Source: Candidatus Gastranaerophilales bacterium (lineage in GTDB: Bacteria; Cyanobacteriota; Vampirovibrionia; Gastranaerophilales; Gastranaerophilaceae). From it: a DNA stretch of 64,000 bases. The stretch is from the NCBI GenBank assembly GCA_944323425.1, contig CALUSL010000002.1:84221-148220 (forward strand), read 5' to 3'. This document shows positions 18,451 to 27,524 of the stretch, in pieces. Under the pieces are notes generated by a model. It did no database searches, was not told the DNA's origin, and saw nothing but the letters and a program-made list of their open reading frames with translations. Numbering within the stretch: position 1 is the stretch's first letter; every line of letters begins with the position of its first letter. The position numbers and the translations under genes were made by a program.

Positions 18451-19668
18451 ATGCAGCCTCAAAATTTAAAAGAAAAAATAGAAAAATTACTATCTCCTGA
18501 AGCAAAAAAGATTATTTACGAATGCTCAAAAATCGCAAGAATAAAAGACTTCAGAATTTTTCTTGTGGGCGGAGTTGTTAGAGATTTATTGTTAGAAAGA
18601 AATATTCTCGATATAGATATAACCGTACATGGCGACGCAATTGAATTCTGCAAATTGTTGCAGGAAGAAACAGACTGCCGTATTATTCAGACTCAAAATG
18701 ATTTAAAAACAGCAAAAGTAAAATTTGCAAATAATATAGAAATAGATTTTGCATCTACCCGTAAGGAAGAATATCCTAAAAAAGGTCACTTACCGGTTGT
18801 AACCCAAACAGGTTGTATGCTTTCACACGATGTTAAAAGAAGAGATTTTACAATAAATTCAATTGCTGTTGCTTTAAATCCGGACAGCTTTGGTCTCATA
18901 ATAGATTACACCGGAGGTCTTGAGGATTTAAAAAACAAAACCCTCAGAATTTTGCATGAAAAAAGTTTTATTGACGATCCGTCTCGAATAATAAGAGGTC
19001 TGAAATTTAGTACAAGGCTTGGATTTGAACTTGATGAAAAGACAAAACAACTGCAGGAAAATTTTTTAAAAAATCCAAACAGGGATATTAGCTGGTTCAG
19101 GATAAAATCAGAATTGCAGCAGACTTTTTCCCTCAACTCTCCTGATGTTTTAGACAAGTGTATTGAACAAAAAATATACAAAATATTCTCCGATACAACC
19201 AACTGCATTAACGGGCAGGAAGTCTTTAACATTATACAGAAACACCATTCAGAAATAAAAAATTTATGGCTGATATATCTAGGAGTATTGCTAACAAACA
19301 AAGAAACAATTGAATTTTTCAATTTTGAAAAAAATGAAAAAAGAATACTTTTCGATGCTCTTAATATGGTAGAGCAAGGCAGCAATAGCAATGATTTTTT
19401 TGAGATATATAAATTCTTTGAAGGAAAATCTATAGAATCCATCCTTATTTTTTATCTGGTCTCAAAAAATAAAAATGCAATTCTGTTTCTCGACAAATTA
19501 AGAAAATATCATGTCGAAACAACAGGAGATGATCTCATAAGCATGGGGTTTCTTCCGGGAGCTCAATATGGAGAAATATTTGACTCTATTCTGAAAGAAC
19601 GCTTCGCAGGAAATATACACAATAAACGAGAAGAAACAGATTTTATCAAAACTTTAAAAAATAGTTGA
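18451..19668 (+). CDS. cca: CCA tRNA nucleotidyltransferase / poly(A) polymerase family
   Basis: 405-aa class II nucleotidyltransferase that adds or repairs the 3'-CCA of tRNAs. The signature VGGVVRDLLL and DIDITV metal-binding motif open the catalytic domain. RRDFTINSIAVAL and the RIIRGLKFSTRLGF RNA-binding head follow. The C-terminal part is divergent and has no clear HD hydrolase motif. The upstream ribosome site is weak. Its stop codon overlaps the -35 of the tRNA-Gly promoter. The adjacent tRNA-Gly has an encoded CCA, while tRNA-Glu at 28.8 kb lacks it and would need this enzyme. Confidence 0.9.
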   Translation: MQPQNLKEKIEKLLSPEAKKIIYECSKIARIKDFRIFLVGGVVRDLLLERNILDIDITVHGDAIEFCKLLQEETDCRIIQTQNDLKTAKVKFANNIEIDFASTRKEEYPKKGHLPVVTQTGCMLSHDVKRRDFTINSIAVALNPDSFGLIIDYTGGLEDLKNKTLRILHEKSFIDDPSRIIRGLKFSTRLGFELDEKTKQLQENFLKNPNRDISWFRIKSELQQTFSLNSPDVLDKCIEQKIYKIFSDTTNCINGQEVFNIIQKHHSEIKNLWLIYLGVLLTNKETIEFFNFEKNEKRILFDALNMVEQGSNSNDFFEIYKFFEGKSIESILIFYLVSKNKNAILFLDKLRKYHVETTGDDLISMGFLPGAQYGEIFDSILKERFAGNIHNKREETDFIKTLKNS

Positions 19669-19692
19669 AAAATATATTTTGGCATGTATAAT
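19665..19692 (+). promoter_or_regulatory. tRNA-Gly promoter
   Basis: TTGAAA (19665-19670), a 16-bp spacer and TATAAT (19687-19692) with an upstream TG. It overlaps the end of cca. The predicted start is about ten bases before the mature tRNA. Confidence 0.7.
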
Positions 19693-19709
19693 AGACTTAC
19701 GCGACAATT

Positions 19710-19784
19710 GCGGAAGTAGTTCAGTGGTAGAACACTTCCTTGCCAAGGAAGGGGTCGCGGGTTCGAGTCCCGTCTTCCGCTCCA
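19710..19784 (+). tRNA. tRNA-Gly (GCC)
   Basis: The acceptor stem GCGGAAG pairs with CTTCCGC, and discriminator U is followed by an encoded CCA (19782-19784). The anticodon loop TTGCCAA gives GCC, sitting in a CTTCC/GGAAG stem. The T arm is CGGGTTCGAGTCCCG. A UUCG-capped terminator follows at once. Confidence 0.95.
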
Positions 19785-19789
19785 TTTAA

Positions 19790-19815
19790 AAAAGACTCTT
19801 CGGAGTCTTTTTTTG
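19790..19815 (+). terminator. Terminator of tRNA-Gly, repeat copy 1
   Basis: AGACTC and GAGTCT close a TTCG tetraloop, preceded by an A run and followed by eight T. Confidence 0.85.
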
Positions 19816-19837
19816 TTGCTTATTTTCCTCTTTATTT

Positions 19838-19898
19838 AGCGGGACTCGAACCTCCGACTATTATGCAGACAAGCTGCGAGCTGGAGCAAGCTCCCGCT
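19838..19898 (-). other. tRNA-like structured element, copy 1
   Basis: On the minus strand AGCGGGA and TCCCGCT pair as a 7-bp closing stem around 61 nt. Inside are GAGCT-tgctcc-AGCTC and GCAG-cttgt-CTGC hairpins and a TΨC-like GGTTCGAGTCCC segment. It is shorter than a real tRNA and has no proper T stem, so it is a degenerate tRNA or a tRNA mimic. Confidence 0.45.
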
Positions 19899-19913
19899 GT
19901 TCCGCTCCATTTA

Positions 19914-19938
19914 AAAAGACTCTTCGGAGTCTTTTTTT
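19914..19938 (+). terminator. Terminator hairpin, repeat copy 2
   Basis: Same AGACTC-TTCG-GAGTCT hairpin with a T run as in copy 1, and a second stop for read-through from tRNA-Gly. Confidence 0.75.
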
Positions 19939-19961
19939 GTTGCTTATTTTCCTCTTTATTT

Positions 19962-20022
19962 AACGGGACTCGAACCTCCGACTATTATGCAGACAAGCTG
20001 CGAGCTGGAGCAAGCTCCCGCT
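19962..20022 (-). other. tRNA-like structured element, copy 2
   Basis: Second copy of the 61-nt element. The only change I see in the closing stem turns a G:C pair into a G:U pair, so the fold is kept. Confidence 0.45.
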
Positions 20023-20054
20023 GTTTTCTCCATTTGTATATTCCAGATAAATCT

Positions 20055-20082
20055 TTTACACCAGAAAAAAAAGTACTATAAT
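20055..20082 (+). promoter_or_regulatory. Promoter of the small membrane protein-hydrolase-yhcH unit
   Basis: TTTACA (20055-20060), a 16-bp spacer and TATAAT (20077-20082), about 31 bases ahead of the ATG at 20114. Confidence 0.6.
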
Positions 20083-20113
20083 ATTTTTGTAGTAAAAAAC
20101 GGAGTATGAAAAA

Positions 20114-20308
20114 ATGATTAGATTGATAGCTATTATAATTATTGCAGCGATTGGATGGTTTGCATACACAAACTGGGGCAGTGTAACAAAAAATGTGGAT
20201 ATGGAAAAATCAGAAAACGCAATAAAACAGGAAAAGACTATTCAAAAAGTTATAAACACTAGAAACAATGATGCAGCTGCAACAAACGAAGTTACACAAA
20301 GATTCTAA
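20114..20308 (+). CDS. Small single-pass membrane protein
   Basis: 64 aa: an N-terminal hydrophobic helix (IRLIAIIIIAAIGWFAY) and a polar, Lys/Asn-rich tail likely outside the cytoplasm. A GGAG site precedes the ATG and a clear promoter lies upstream. No family is recognised. Its 3' end overlaps the hydrolase frame by 41 bases, suggesting coupled translation. Confidence 0.6.
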   Translation: MIRLIAIIIIAAIGWFAYTNWGSVTKNVDMEKSENAIKQEKTIQKVINTRNNDAAATNEVTQRF

Positions 20309-21026
20309 AATATTAGAAACAATTGATAATATCAGAATATCTCTAAATCATTTCAAATCAGGCTACGATAATGTAGTCATAGTTTGTCATGGCTGGTTTA
20401 TGACAAAAGACTCAAAAGCCTTTTCTATGCTTTCAGAAGAATTAGCAAAATATTTTGATGTTATCGCATTTGATTTCAGAGGTCACGGAAAAAGCAGCGG
20501 ATGGTACACATTCACCGCAAAAGAAGAAAATGATTTAAATGCAGTAATCGATTATGCAAAAACGATAGGCTATAAAAATATACACCTGTTGGGTTTTTCG
20601 TTAGGTGGAGCACAGGTTTTGAACTTTGCGTCACACAACAATATTTCATCAGTTATAGCAGTTAGCCCGCCGGCTGATTTTTACAGAATTGAAAACCATG
20701 TATGGAAGCCAGAAGCCTGGATTCCGACGCTGTTCAAAAAATTTGAACTCAAAAGATGGTGCTCTATTCGCCCCGGTTCGATTTTTCTCAAAAAAACCGC
20801 TCCCGTAAATATTGTGCAAAATATAAATTGCCCGACACTATTTATGCTTGGAGCAAAAGATCCCATAGTATACCCGTGGCATACAAAAAATCTTTACAAA
20901 AAAGCAGTATGCCCAAAAAAAATAGAAATTTTTGAGAGGGGTAAACATGCCGAAGATTTATACCTTGAAGATAAGCACAGATTCATAAAAACATGCGTCG
21001 AATGGATTAAGGAGAACAGTATATGA
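20268..21026 (+). CDS. Alpha/beta-hydrolase
   Basis: 252-aa serine hydrolase fold. The oxyanion strand VVIVCHGWF, the FDFRGHGKS motif and the nucleophile elbow GFSLGG are all present. The acid is likely in GAKDPIVYP and the His in ERGKHAED. There is no signal peptide, so it is cytoplasmic. The start is uncertain because the first 40 bases overlap the small membrane gene and no strong ribosome site is seen. Its TGA overlaps the next ATG. The substrate is unknown. Confidence 0.82.
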   Translation: MMQLQQTKLHKDSKILETIDNIRISLNHFKSGYDNVVIVCHGWFMTKDSKAFSMLSEELAKYFDVIAFDFRGHGKSSGWYTFTAKEENDLNAVIDYAKTIGYKNIHLLGFSLGGAQVLNFASHNNISSVIAVSPPADFYRIENHVWKPEAWIPTLFKKFELKRWCSIRPGSIFLKKTAPVNIVQNINCPTLFMLGAKDPIVYPWHTKNLYKKAVCPKKIEIFERGKHAEDLYLEDKHRFIKTCVEWIKENSI

Positions 21027-21472
21027 TTACAGATAAACTACAAAATGCAAAATTTTATTATTCACTGGGAGAAAGATTTAAAACAGCATTTGAGTATTTG
21101 GAAAATACTAATCTTGTTTCACTAAAAAACGGAAAATACGAAATTGACGGAGATAATATTTTTGTATCAGTTCAGGATTATGAAACAAAACCCATTGAAC
21201 AGGGCAGATGGGAAGCACATAAAAAATACGCTGACATACAATTTTTAATAAAAGGTGCTGAGCAGCTCGGATACACAGATATTTCAAACCTACAGCCGGA
21301 AACAGGGTATGATGAAGAAAAGGACATATTATTTTTAAAAGGAAATGGTCAATTCACAAAAGCATCAGAAGGAGACTTTCTTATATTTTTCCCCCAAGAT
21401 GCTCATATGCCCTGTATTAGTCAGGAAAAACCTGTATATGTAAAAAAAGCTGTTGTAAAAATAAAGTTATAG
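21023..21472 (+). CDS. YhcH/YjgK/YiaL family (DUF386) protein
   Basis: 149-aa cupin-like protein of the family that includes TabA and EbgC-like beta subunits, often tied to sugar or sialic-acid handling. The family pattern is present: WEAHKKYADIQFLIKGAE and the metal-binding style FFPQDAHMPC. It is translated with the hydrolase through an ATGA overlap and an AAGGAG site. The precise substrate is not predictable. Confidence 0.85.
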   Translation: MITDKLQNAKFYYSLGERFKTAFEYLENTNLVSLKNGKYEIDGDNIFVSVQDYETKPIEQGRWEAHKKYADIQFLIKGAEQLGYTDISNLQPETGYDEEKDILFLKGNGQFTKASEGDFLIFFPQDAHMPCISQEKPVYVKKAVVKIKL

Positions 21473-21564
21473 TTATGAACATGTAAATACCGTAAACTAT
21501 TGAACAACCCTGTTGTTTATGCGAATATAGCAGGTAAGGAATTAAATGAATAAAGGAAGAAGTT

Positions 21565-24021
21565 ATGCGAATTTCATTAGAGTGGCTGAACGAATATATT
21601 GATTTGACAGATATTGAACCTGAAAGAATTGCTCATGAACTTACTATGAGTGGATTAGAAGTTGAAGAAATAGAAAAAACAGGACCCAAATTTACAAACA
21701 TAATTACTGCTCAAATAAAGAAAATCGATCAACACCCTAATGCTGACAAACTACATCTTGTAACAGTAGACCTTGGTAATACTGAAAAAACAGTAGTTTG
21801 CGGAGCACAAAATATTGAAGAAGGACAGATTATTCCATACGCTTCTGTCGGATCCAAAGTTTTAAACAGAAAAACAGGCGAACAGTTTGAACTGACACCG
21901 GCAAAAATCAGAGGAGTGGAATCACAGGGCATGCTATGTTCTCAAGATGAACTCGGGCTTGACGGTATGCAGGAAGAAGACGGTATACTTATATTAAATA
22001 GAATATACAAAAATCTGAAACTTGGTGAACCCCTGGAAAAAGTTCTTGATATAAAAGAAGATATTGTGCTTGATGTTGCACCGACGGCAAACAGAGGAGA
22101 CGAAATGTCTATCATCGGTGTTGCCAGAGAACTTTCTGCAATTTTCAACAGAAAGTTAAATTTCTCCCCTCTTCAGGACACAGAAAACCGTAAAGCTGCA
22201 GATTTTAAAGTTGAAATTATTGATGAAGATACTTGCAAATACTATTCATTAGGTTTGTTGAAAGATGTTGTTATAAAGCCCTCACCAGATTGGATGCAAA
22301 GAAGGCTTGTTGCATGCGGAATCCGTGCTATTAACAATGTTGTGGATATCACAAACTACGTACTTTTAGAATACGGAAATCCGCTTCATGCTTTTGATAT
22401 GGATAAATTAAACGGATATCTCTGTGTCAGAAGGGCAAAAGAGGGAGAAAAGCTGACAACGCTGGATGGAGTTGAAAGAAATTTGACAAGAGATTCCGTT
22501 CTTATCGCGACTAAAGAACACGGTGTTTGTGCAGCAGGGGTTTTTGGCGGTGCAAACAGTGAAGTAGATGAAAATACAAAAAATATTGCTCTTGAATCAG
22601 CATATTTTACACCGGCAACAAACCGTCGTTCAGCCAGAAGTATAGGATACAGAAGCGAAGCAAGCGCCAGATATGAACGAGGTGTCGATATTGAATCCAC
22701 AAAACCTGCATTGCTGAGAGCTATGCAGCTTATGGTAGAATATGCGGATGCAAAGGTCGATGGAATTGTTGAAACAGGGAAAAACAAACTTGATGACATT
22801 GAAATAACATTAAGATATGCCCAAATAAAAAGAATTCTCGGTTCGGAAATTGAAAAAGAAAGATGTATTGAAATTGCAGAAAAACTCGGTTTCGAGCTTC
22901 TTGGAAAAAATGATATAGCCGCAAAATTTAAAGTTCCTTCATTCAGAGCAAATGATGTATACAGAGAAATAGATCTTATTGAAGAGATTTCAAGAATATA
23001 CGGTTATGACAAATTCGCACCGACACTTCCCAAAAATACGCAATCTCCTGAAATTACATACGAATCACGTGTTTTAAAACAAATACATAACATGTTTCTT
23101 GGATGTGGTTTCTATGAAGCAGTCACTTCATCTCTTGTTGGAGATCCGATATACAGAGAATTTTCGATACCATACAATGAAGAAAAAGCCGTTAAAGTTC
23201 AAAATCCTCAGAGCGAAGACCATACAATGCTCAGAGAGACATTAATGGCAAATATTTTAAATACAGTAAAATATAATCTCTCAAACGGACAAAAAAATGT
23301 ATGGGTTTATGAAATCGGAAAAACTTATATGATTGAAAAACCTGCGGATGAAAAATTCACAGGTGTTAAGGAATGCAGAATGATATCAGGCGCTGTCACA
23401 GGCTCATTCGCAAATGACAAATGGACAAAAAGACCAGAACCTGACTTCTTCTTCATCAAGGGACTTATGGAAAATCTTTTTGAGTTACTGGGAGTACAAA
23501 ACCGTATCCAATACAGATCATGCTCTGACAAAGATTTTCTTCACCCCGGAAAAAGTGCCAAAATTTTACTTTTAGGAAAACAGCCTGAAGAAATAGGATA
23601 TTTCGGTGAAGTACATCCAATTTTGAAAGACAAACAAAAATTCTTACAGGATGTTTATATTTTTGAAATAAACCTTGAAAAACTTTTGACAGCTATTCAC
23701 AATACAACACCACGCTACAAAAAATTATCCCAATTCCCTGAAGTGCAAAGAGACATTGCATTTATTGTACCGGAAAATATAAGTAATGAAGAAATTTCTA
23801 AAATTATAAAAAAGGCTGTTAAAAATAATCTTTACAACGGTCAGGAACTCTTTGATGTATATCAGGGAGAACACGTAAAAGAAGGATTTAAAAGCGTTGC
23901 ATACAGAATCAAAATGCAGGATAAAGAAGCTACATTAACTGATGAAATGGTTGAAGAACAAATGAATTCAGTTCGAGACGCACTAAAAAAATCCATTTCT
24001 GATTTAAGTTTCAGAGAATAA
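21565..24021 (+). CDS. pheT: Phenylalanine-tRNA ligase beta subunit
   Basis: 818-aa beta chain of the tetrameric enzyme charging tRNA-Phe. The order is: N-terminal domain (RISLEWLNEYIDL), tRNA-binding OB fold (about 40-150), B3/B4 editing domain, B5 domain, catalytic-like core, and C-terminal anticodon-binding domain (KLSQFPEVQRDIAFIV). The ribosome site AAAGGAAG is good. The alpha gene pheS is not adjacent, unlike in many bacteria. I found no T-box leader in the 90 bases upstream. Confidence 0.96.
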   Translation: MRISLEWLNEYIDLTDIEPERIAHELTMSGLEVEEIEKTGPKFTNIITAQIKKIDQHPNADKLHLVTVDLGNTEKTVVCGAQNIEEGQIIPYASVGSKVLNRKTGEQFELTPAKIRGVESQGMLCSQDELGLDGMQEEDGILILNRIYKNLKLGEPLEKVLDIKEDIVLDVAPTANRGDEMSIIGVARELSAIFNRKLNFSPLQDTENRKAADFKVEIIDEDTCKYYSLGLLKDVVIKPSPDWMQRRLVACGIRAINNVVDITNYVLLEYGNPLHAFDMDKLNGYLCVRRAKEGEKLTTLDGVERNLTRDSVLIATKEHGVCAAGVFGGANSEVDENTKNIALESAYFTPATNRRSARSIGYRSEASARYERGVDIESTKPALLRAMQLMVEYADAKVDGIVETGKNKLDDIEITLRYAQIKRILGSEIEKERCIEIAEKLGFELLGKNDIAAKFKVPSFRANDVYREIDLIEEISRIYGYDKFAPTLPKNTQSPEITYESRVLKQIHNMFLGCGFYEAVTSSLVGDPIYREFSIPYNEEKAVKVQNPQSEDHTMLRETLMANILNTVKYNLSNGQKNVWVYEIGKTYMIEKPADEKFTGVKECRMISGAVTGSFANDKWTKRPEPDFFFIKGLMENLFELLGVQNRIQYRSCSDKDFLHPGKSAKILLLGKQPEEIGYFGEVHPILKDKQKFLQDVYIFEINLEKLLTAIHNTTPRYKKLSQFPEVQRDIAFIVPENISNEEISKIIKKAVKNNLYNGQELFDVYQGEHVKEGFKSVAYRIKMQDKEATLTDEMVEEQMNSVRDALKKSISDLSFRE

Positions 24022-24074
24022 AGCGCAAATTTATTTATTCAGCGCCGTTAGTACAAAAAACAAAAGGAATTAAT

Positions 24075-25475
24075 ATGTCTAAAGTTTATAAAATCAGCTT
24101 CGGCGCAATAAAAACAAAAAATGTAGAATCAAAAAAATCTACAGAACGAAACGAATTCATAAATACAGTATCAAAACCTGATACTTTTGAAAAAACAAAT
24201 ACATCCAGACATACAGGCTTTTTTAAAAGTGCAATAATGGCAGCTGCAATGACGCTGGGAATTGCAGCATCACCATTGAATACAAATGCCCAACAATACA
24301 AAGTCATAACAACTTCTGACTGGATTGTAGGAAAAACTACAAGCGATAAGAGTGTATACGGTCTTGCTAAAAGATTCAATATGACACCGGAAAAATTTAG
24401 TGAAACATTTGATGTACCATTAGACGGCGTAAAACGCGGATATGTATTCAAAGTCCCATCTCATAAAGTTGATAACGGGGAAACTCTTTCATCAATCGCA
24501 AAAATGTATAAAATGGATGTAAAACTCCTCGCACAAATAAATGATATCGACATGGAAAAAGATGCAGCGTTAAAACCCGGTGAATACATTTTTATACTGC
24601 CTAATACAAAGCCACAGAAAAAAACAGCGAAAAAATCCACTGTATCTACTGTATCAGCAGACAATGCTAACAAAATAATTTACACCTCTACCGGTAAAAA
24701 ATGGACCGTTCAATCTCTTCACGAACACGTCCAAAATACGGCACTGGAAAATGGCAGACCTGCGAACAGACCACTGCCTGCTGTAAACAAAAACAGTAGA
24801 ATATCTGCAGAAGTAAAAATATACCAGCCTGCAGGCAATGGAAAACTAAGTGATAAAACTATAATTATCAATACCGGACACGGATATAATGCGAACGGTG
24901 AATTTGATGCCGGAAAAAGCAATGCTGTGCTTGCAAAAAATAATTCAGGGAAAATTGTTGAAACCACAAATTTCATAGGAAACAGAGGAAAGGCTCTTGA
25001 AGAGTGGAAAATTAACAGAGAACTCAGTATAGATCTTGCAGAAGAACTCGTTAAACAGGGTGCAAAAGTCGTATTTATCAGCGGCGGAGAAAATCTTGCG
25101 GAAAAAGAAATAAGAAACACAAAAGCAGATATGCTCATAAGTCTGCACAGCAATTCCGATGAAAACGATAAAGGAATCCAAATTCTATATAATATTAGAG
25201 GAAGCCTTGATAAAAAGGACAAGCAGCTTGCTGATGTTCTACAAAGCAATTTTGAATCAAACTCAAGACTCAGAGGCATAAATGAGCAAAAGGGTCGTTC
25301 ACTCGACGCCCTCAGCGCTTCAAAATTAAAAACACTTGCAATACCTGCTGTGATGATAGAAACCGGAAATCTTCAGAATGAAGATGATATTCACAGACTC
25401 AATGCCGGGTACTTTAAAAAAGCACTTGTTCAGCAAATTGGAAAAGGAATTGTAGAATATTTTGAAAAATATTAG
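24075..25475 (+). CDS. LysM-containing N-acetylmuramoyl-L-alanine amidase, Amidase_3
   Basis: 466-aa cell-wall hydrolase. Two LysM-like repeats (about 93-180) bind peptidoglycan, the second reading VDNGETLSSIAKMYKMD. The Amidase_3 zinc core has the His in INTGHGYNANGEFD, the Glu in EWKINREL, the His in ISLHSNSDEN and the catalytic Glu in VMIETGNLQN. A hydrophobic export segment ending TNAQ lies at about 53-75, behind a 50-residue polar extension with the motif ISFGAIK. The ATG has an AAAGGAATT site, so the extension looks genuine. Confidence 0.88.
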   Translation: MSKVYKISFGAIKTKNVESKKSTERNEFINTVSKPDTFEKTNTSRHTGFFKSAIMAAAMTLGIAASPLNTNAQQYKVITTSDWIVGKTTSDKSVYGLAKRFNMTPEKFSETFDVPLDGVKRGYVFKVPSHKVDNGETLSSIAKMYKMDVKLLAQINDIDMEKDAALKPGEYIFILPNTKPQKKTAKKSTVSTVSADNANKIIYTSTGKKWTVQSLHEHVQNTALENGRPANRPLPAVNKNSRISAEVKIYQPAGNGKLSDKTIIINTGHGYNANGEFDAGKSNAVLAKNNSGKIVETTNFIGNRGKALEEWKINRELSIDLAEELVKQGAKVVFISGGENLAEKEIRNTKADMLISLHSNSDENDKGIQILYNIRGSLDKKDKQLADVLQSNFESNSRLRGINEQKGRSLDALSASKLKTLAIPAVMIETGNLQNEDDIHRLNAGYFKKALVQQIGKGIVEYFEKY

Positions 25476-25507
25476 TTATAGCACTTTCTTTTGATAAACA
25501 ATAAAGC

Positions 25508-25513
25508 TATAAT
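25508..25513 (+). promoter_or_regulatory. -10 element of the HEAT-like gene, leaderless geometry
   Basis: A perfect TATAAT lies exactly six bases before the ATG at 25520, with no Shine-Dalgarno between. The -35 is weak (TTTCTT, 17 bp upstream). Confidence 0.5.
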
Positions 25514-25519
25514 ATTTTT

Positions 25520-26752
25520 ATGGATATAGATATAGAGGTCAAAAATTTAACATCAAAAGATGAAAAAGCTGCTCTAAAATCAGCACAATTTCTGCTGAAT
25601 AGCGGTAATATCGAAATGTTTAATGCGCTGTTAAAAAAAAGCGAATTTTTGTTTGATTTTGTAAAACAAAATGTCAATAAACGACTGACAAAAGCTCTAA
25701 CAGAAACAAATTACAAAAATTTGTTTAAATTTTTGGACAACTATAGTCCGGATTACGAAGACTTCATTGCTTCTTCATTTGCAAAATATGCAAATGAAGA
25801 TTTGACTGATGAAATACTCGAACTGTTGCAAAATGGTACCGAAAACCAAAAAACCTATGCAGCAAAATACTTTTCATATATACCTGATACAATAGCAGCT
25901 GACAATCTTTTAGAATATGCTTTTTCGGATAACGAACCTCTCGCATTCAATTCTGCACAAGCACTGGGTAAAATGGAAAATAAAGAATCCTATGAAAAAG
26001 CACTATCTATGCTAAAAGATGATGATGATTTCAAAAAACTTGATGCAGTAAAATTTTTAGTTGCATACGGAAACAGGGATGCTGTATTGCCGATTCTTGA
26101 ATCACTAAGTACAAGTTCCATGCCTGAAAATATAGCAGGCGAACTTCCTTTTCTTGAACCGCTTCCGGAAATTATGAAAACAAAGCCGAAAGGAATTGTC
26201 CTGCCCTGTATTCACAATATATTATCAGGATTAACAGAAATTCTCCCGCTTTCACAGGTTTTTGATTTTGAACTCTATGATGTACTTGCCTTTTTAATTG
26301 AAAAAAATAAAACTGAAAAGGATAGCCATATTGCCGTGATATTACTCAAAGCTCTTGCGCAATTTTCAACAATTTGTGAAATTGAAAGCTATACATTTGA
26401 CGAGGACAAAAATACAAAACAAGAATTGAACGCAATATATGAATTGTTAAAAAATCAGCCTGAATCTTTCTGGAATGAACAAAAAAATCTGATTTTAAAA
26501 GAACTTGAACTGGAAAAATCCCGTATACTACCGGCTTTACAAATAATATCAGAATTAAAATTAACAGAAGCTTGTAAAAATTTGAAAAACTTGCTAAACA
26601 GCAATGATGAAATAATTCTATGCGAGACTATTTCAGCAATAAAATCTATCGGCAAGCTAGATGAAAATGAAATCTCAAAAGATGAAGTACTTAATAAAAT
26701 CCATAGTGAAAATATAAAAGCCATTATTTTAAACATGTTTGTATTAACATGA
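25520..26752 (+). CDS. HEAT-repeat-like alpha-helical protein
   Basis: 410-aa soluble, nearly all-helical acidic protein. Repeated helix pairs about 30-35 residues long are seen, for example LLQNGTENQKTYAAKYF, LAFNSAQALGKMENKE and LLNSNDEIILCETISAIKSI. These resemble HEAT/Armadillo scaffolds that bind proteins. No catalytic motif is visible. It begins a unit with tatD (five bases apart) and tlyA. Its partner is unknown. Confidence 0.75.
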   Translation: MDIDIEVKNLTSKDEKAALKSAQFLLNSGNIEMFNALLKKSEFLFDFVKQNVNKRLTKALTETNYKNLFKFLDNYSPDYEDFIASSFAKYANEDLTDEILELLQNGTENQKTYAAKYFSYIPDTIAADNLLEYAFSDNEPLAFNSAQALGKMENKESYEKALSMLKDDDDFKKLDAVKFLVAYGNRDAVLPILESLSTSSMPENIAGELPFLEPLPEIMKTKPKGIVLPCIHNILSGLTEILPLSQVFDFELYDVLAFLIEKNKTEKDSHIAVILLKALAQFSTICEIESYTFDEDKNTKQELNAIYELLKNQPESFWNEQKNLILKELELEKSRILPALQIISELKLTEACKNLKNLLNSNDEIILCETISAIKSIGKLDENEISKDEVLNKIHSENIKAIILNMFVLT

Positions 26753-26756
26753 TTTT

Positions 26757-27524
26757 ATGCTGATAGACACTCATGCACATATAGATATGGATGATTATTC
26801 TGCTGATTTTCAAGAAATGCTGAAAAGAGCGGAAGAAAACGGTGTGAAAAAAATTATAATTCCCGGTGTCGAGCCATCGACTTTCGAACGAATATTCAAT
26901 CTCACTGAAAAATACGAAAATATATACGGCTGTGTAGGAATACATCCGGAAGAACTCGATTCATACAACGAAGACGCCGAAGAAAAAATAAAATATTATT
27001 TACAAAAACATAAAATTGTTGCTCTTGGTGAAGTGGGTCTTGATTACTACTGGGACAAAAGCAGAATTGAATTACAAAAAGAAATCTTTGAAAAACAAAT
27101 CTATATGGCAAAAGAAGCGGGAAAACCTATAGTCGTTCATGACAGGGAGGCACATCAGGATACATTTGAAATCCTGAAAAAAACAGGTGCAAAGGAAACA
27201 GGCGTAGTTATGCACTGCTTTTCAGGCAGCCCCGAATTTGCGCTGCAATGTGTAAAAGAAGGCTTTTTCATTGCTCTTGGCGGTGTTGTTACTTTTAAAA
27301 ATGCAAAAAAAATGAAAGAAGTGGCTCAGGTTGTACCGCTTGAATCCCTTCTTGTCGAAACTGATTCACCATATCTTACTCCGGTACCATTCAGAGGCAA
27401 AAGAAACGAACCATCATACGTTAAATACTCTGCAGAAGAAATTGCAAAACTCAGAGAAACTACCTTTAATGAAATTTCTGATGCCACAACAAAAAATGCA
27501 CTGAAAGTTTTTCACATAGAATGA
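26757..27524 (+). CDS. tatD: TatD family metal-dependent DNase
   Basis: 255-aa TIM-barrel hydrolase with 3'-5' exonuclease or D-Tyr-tRNA-deacylase-like activity reported in the family. All signatures are present: IDTHAHID (metal His pair), GEVGLDYYWD, VHDREAHQD, MHCFSGS and VETDSPYLTP. The length is typical. It is coupled to tlyA by an ATGA overlap. Confidence 0.92.
   Translation: MLIDTHAHIDMDDYSADFQEMLKRAEENGVKKIIIPGVEPSTFERIFNLTEKYENIYGCVGIHPEELDSYNEDAEEKIKYYLQKHKIVALGEVGLDYYWDKSRIELQKEIFEKQIYMAKEAGKPIVVHDREAHQDTFEILKKTGAKETGVVMHCFSGSPEFALQCVKEGFFIALGGVVTFKNAKKMKEVAQVVPLESLLVETDSPYLTPVPFRGKRNEPSYVKYSAEEIAKLRETTFNEISDATTKNALKVFHIE

Larger units (their letters stand above)
19781..20029 (+). 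repeat. Tandem direct repeat, two copies of about 125 bp, behind tRNA-Gly
   Basis: Copies at about 19781-19905 and 19906-20029 are nearly identical; I see one A fewer in an A run and a G/A change at 19839 versus 19963. Each copy begins with the tRNA-derived CTCCA boundary. It then has a terminator hairpin, an AT-rich spacer and a 61-nt folded element in reverse orientation. The boundary TCCGCTCCA recurs at 19901, and a degraded version recurs at the end, so the unit arose by duplication using the tRNA 3' end. Confidence 0.85.

Noticed and set aside
19740..20081. Open frame of 113 codons across tRNA-Gly and the tandem repeat
   Set aside because: It begins inside the tRNA (the translated T arm gives the usual false RVRVPSS string), repeats with the 125-bp unit and has no ribosome site.
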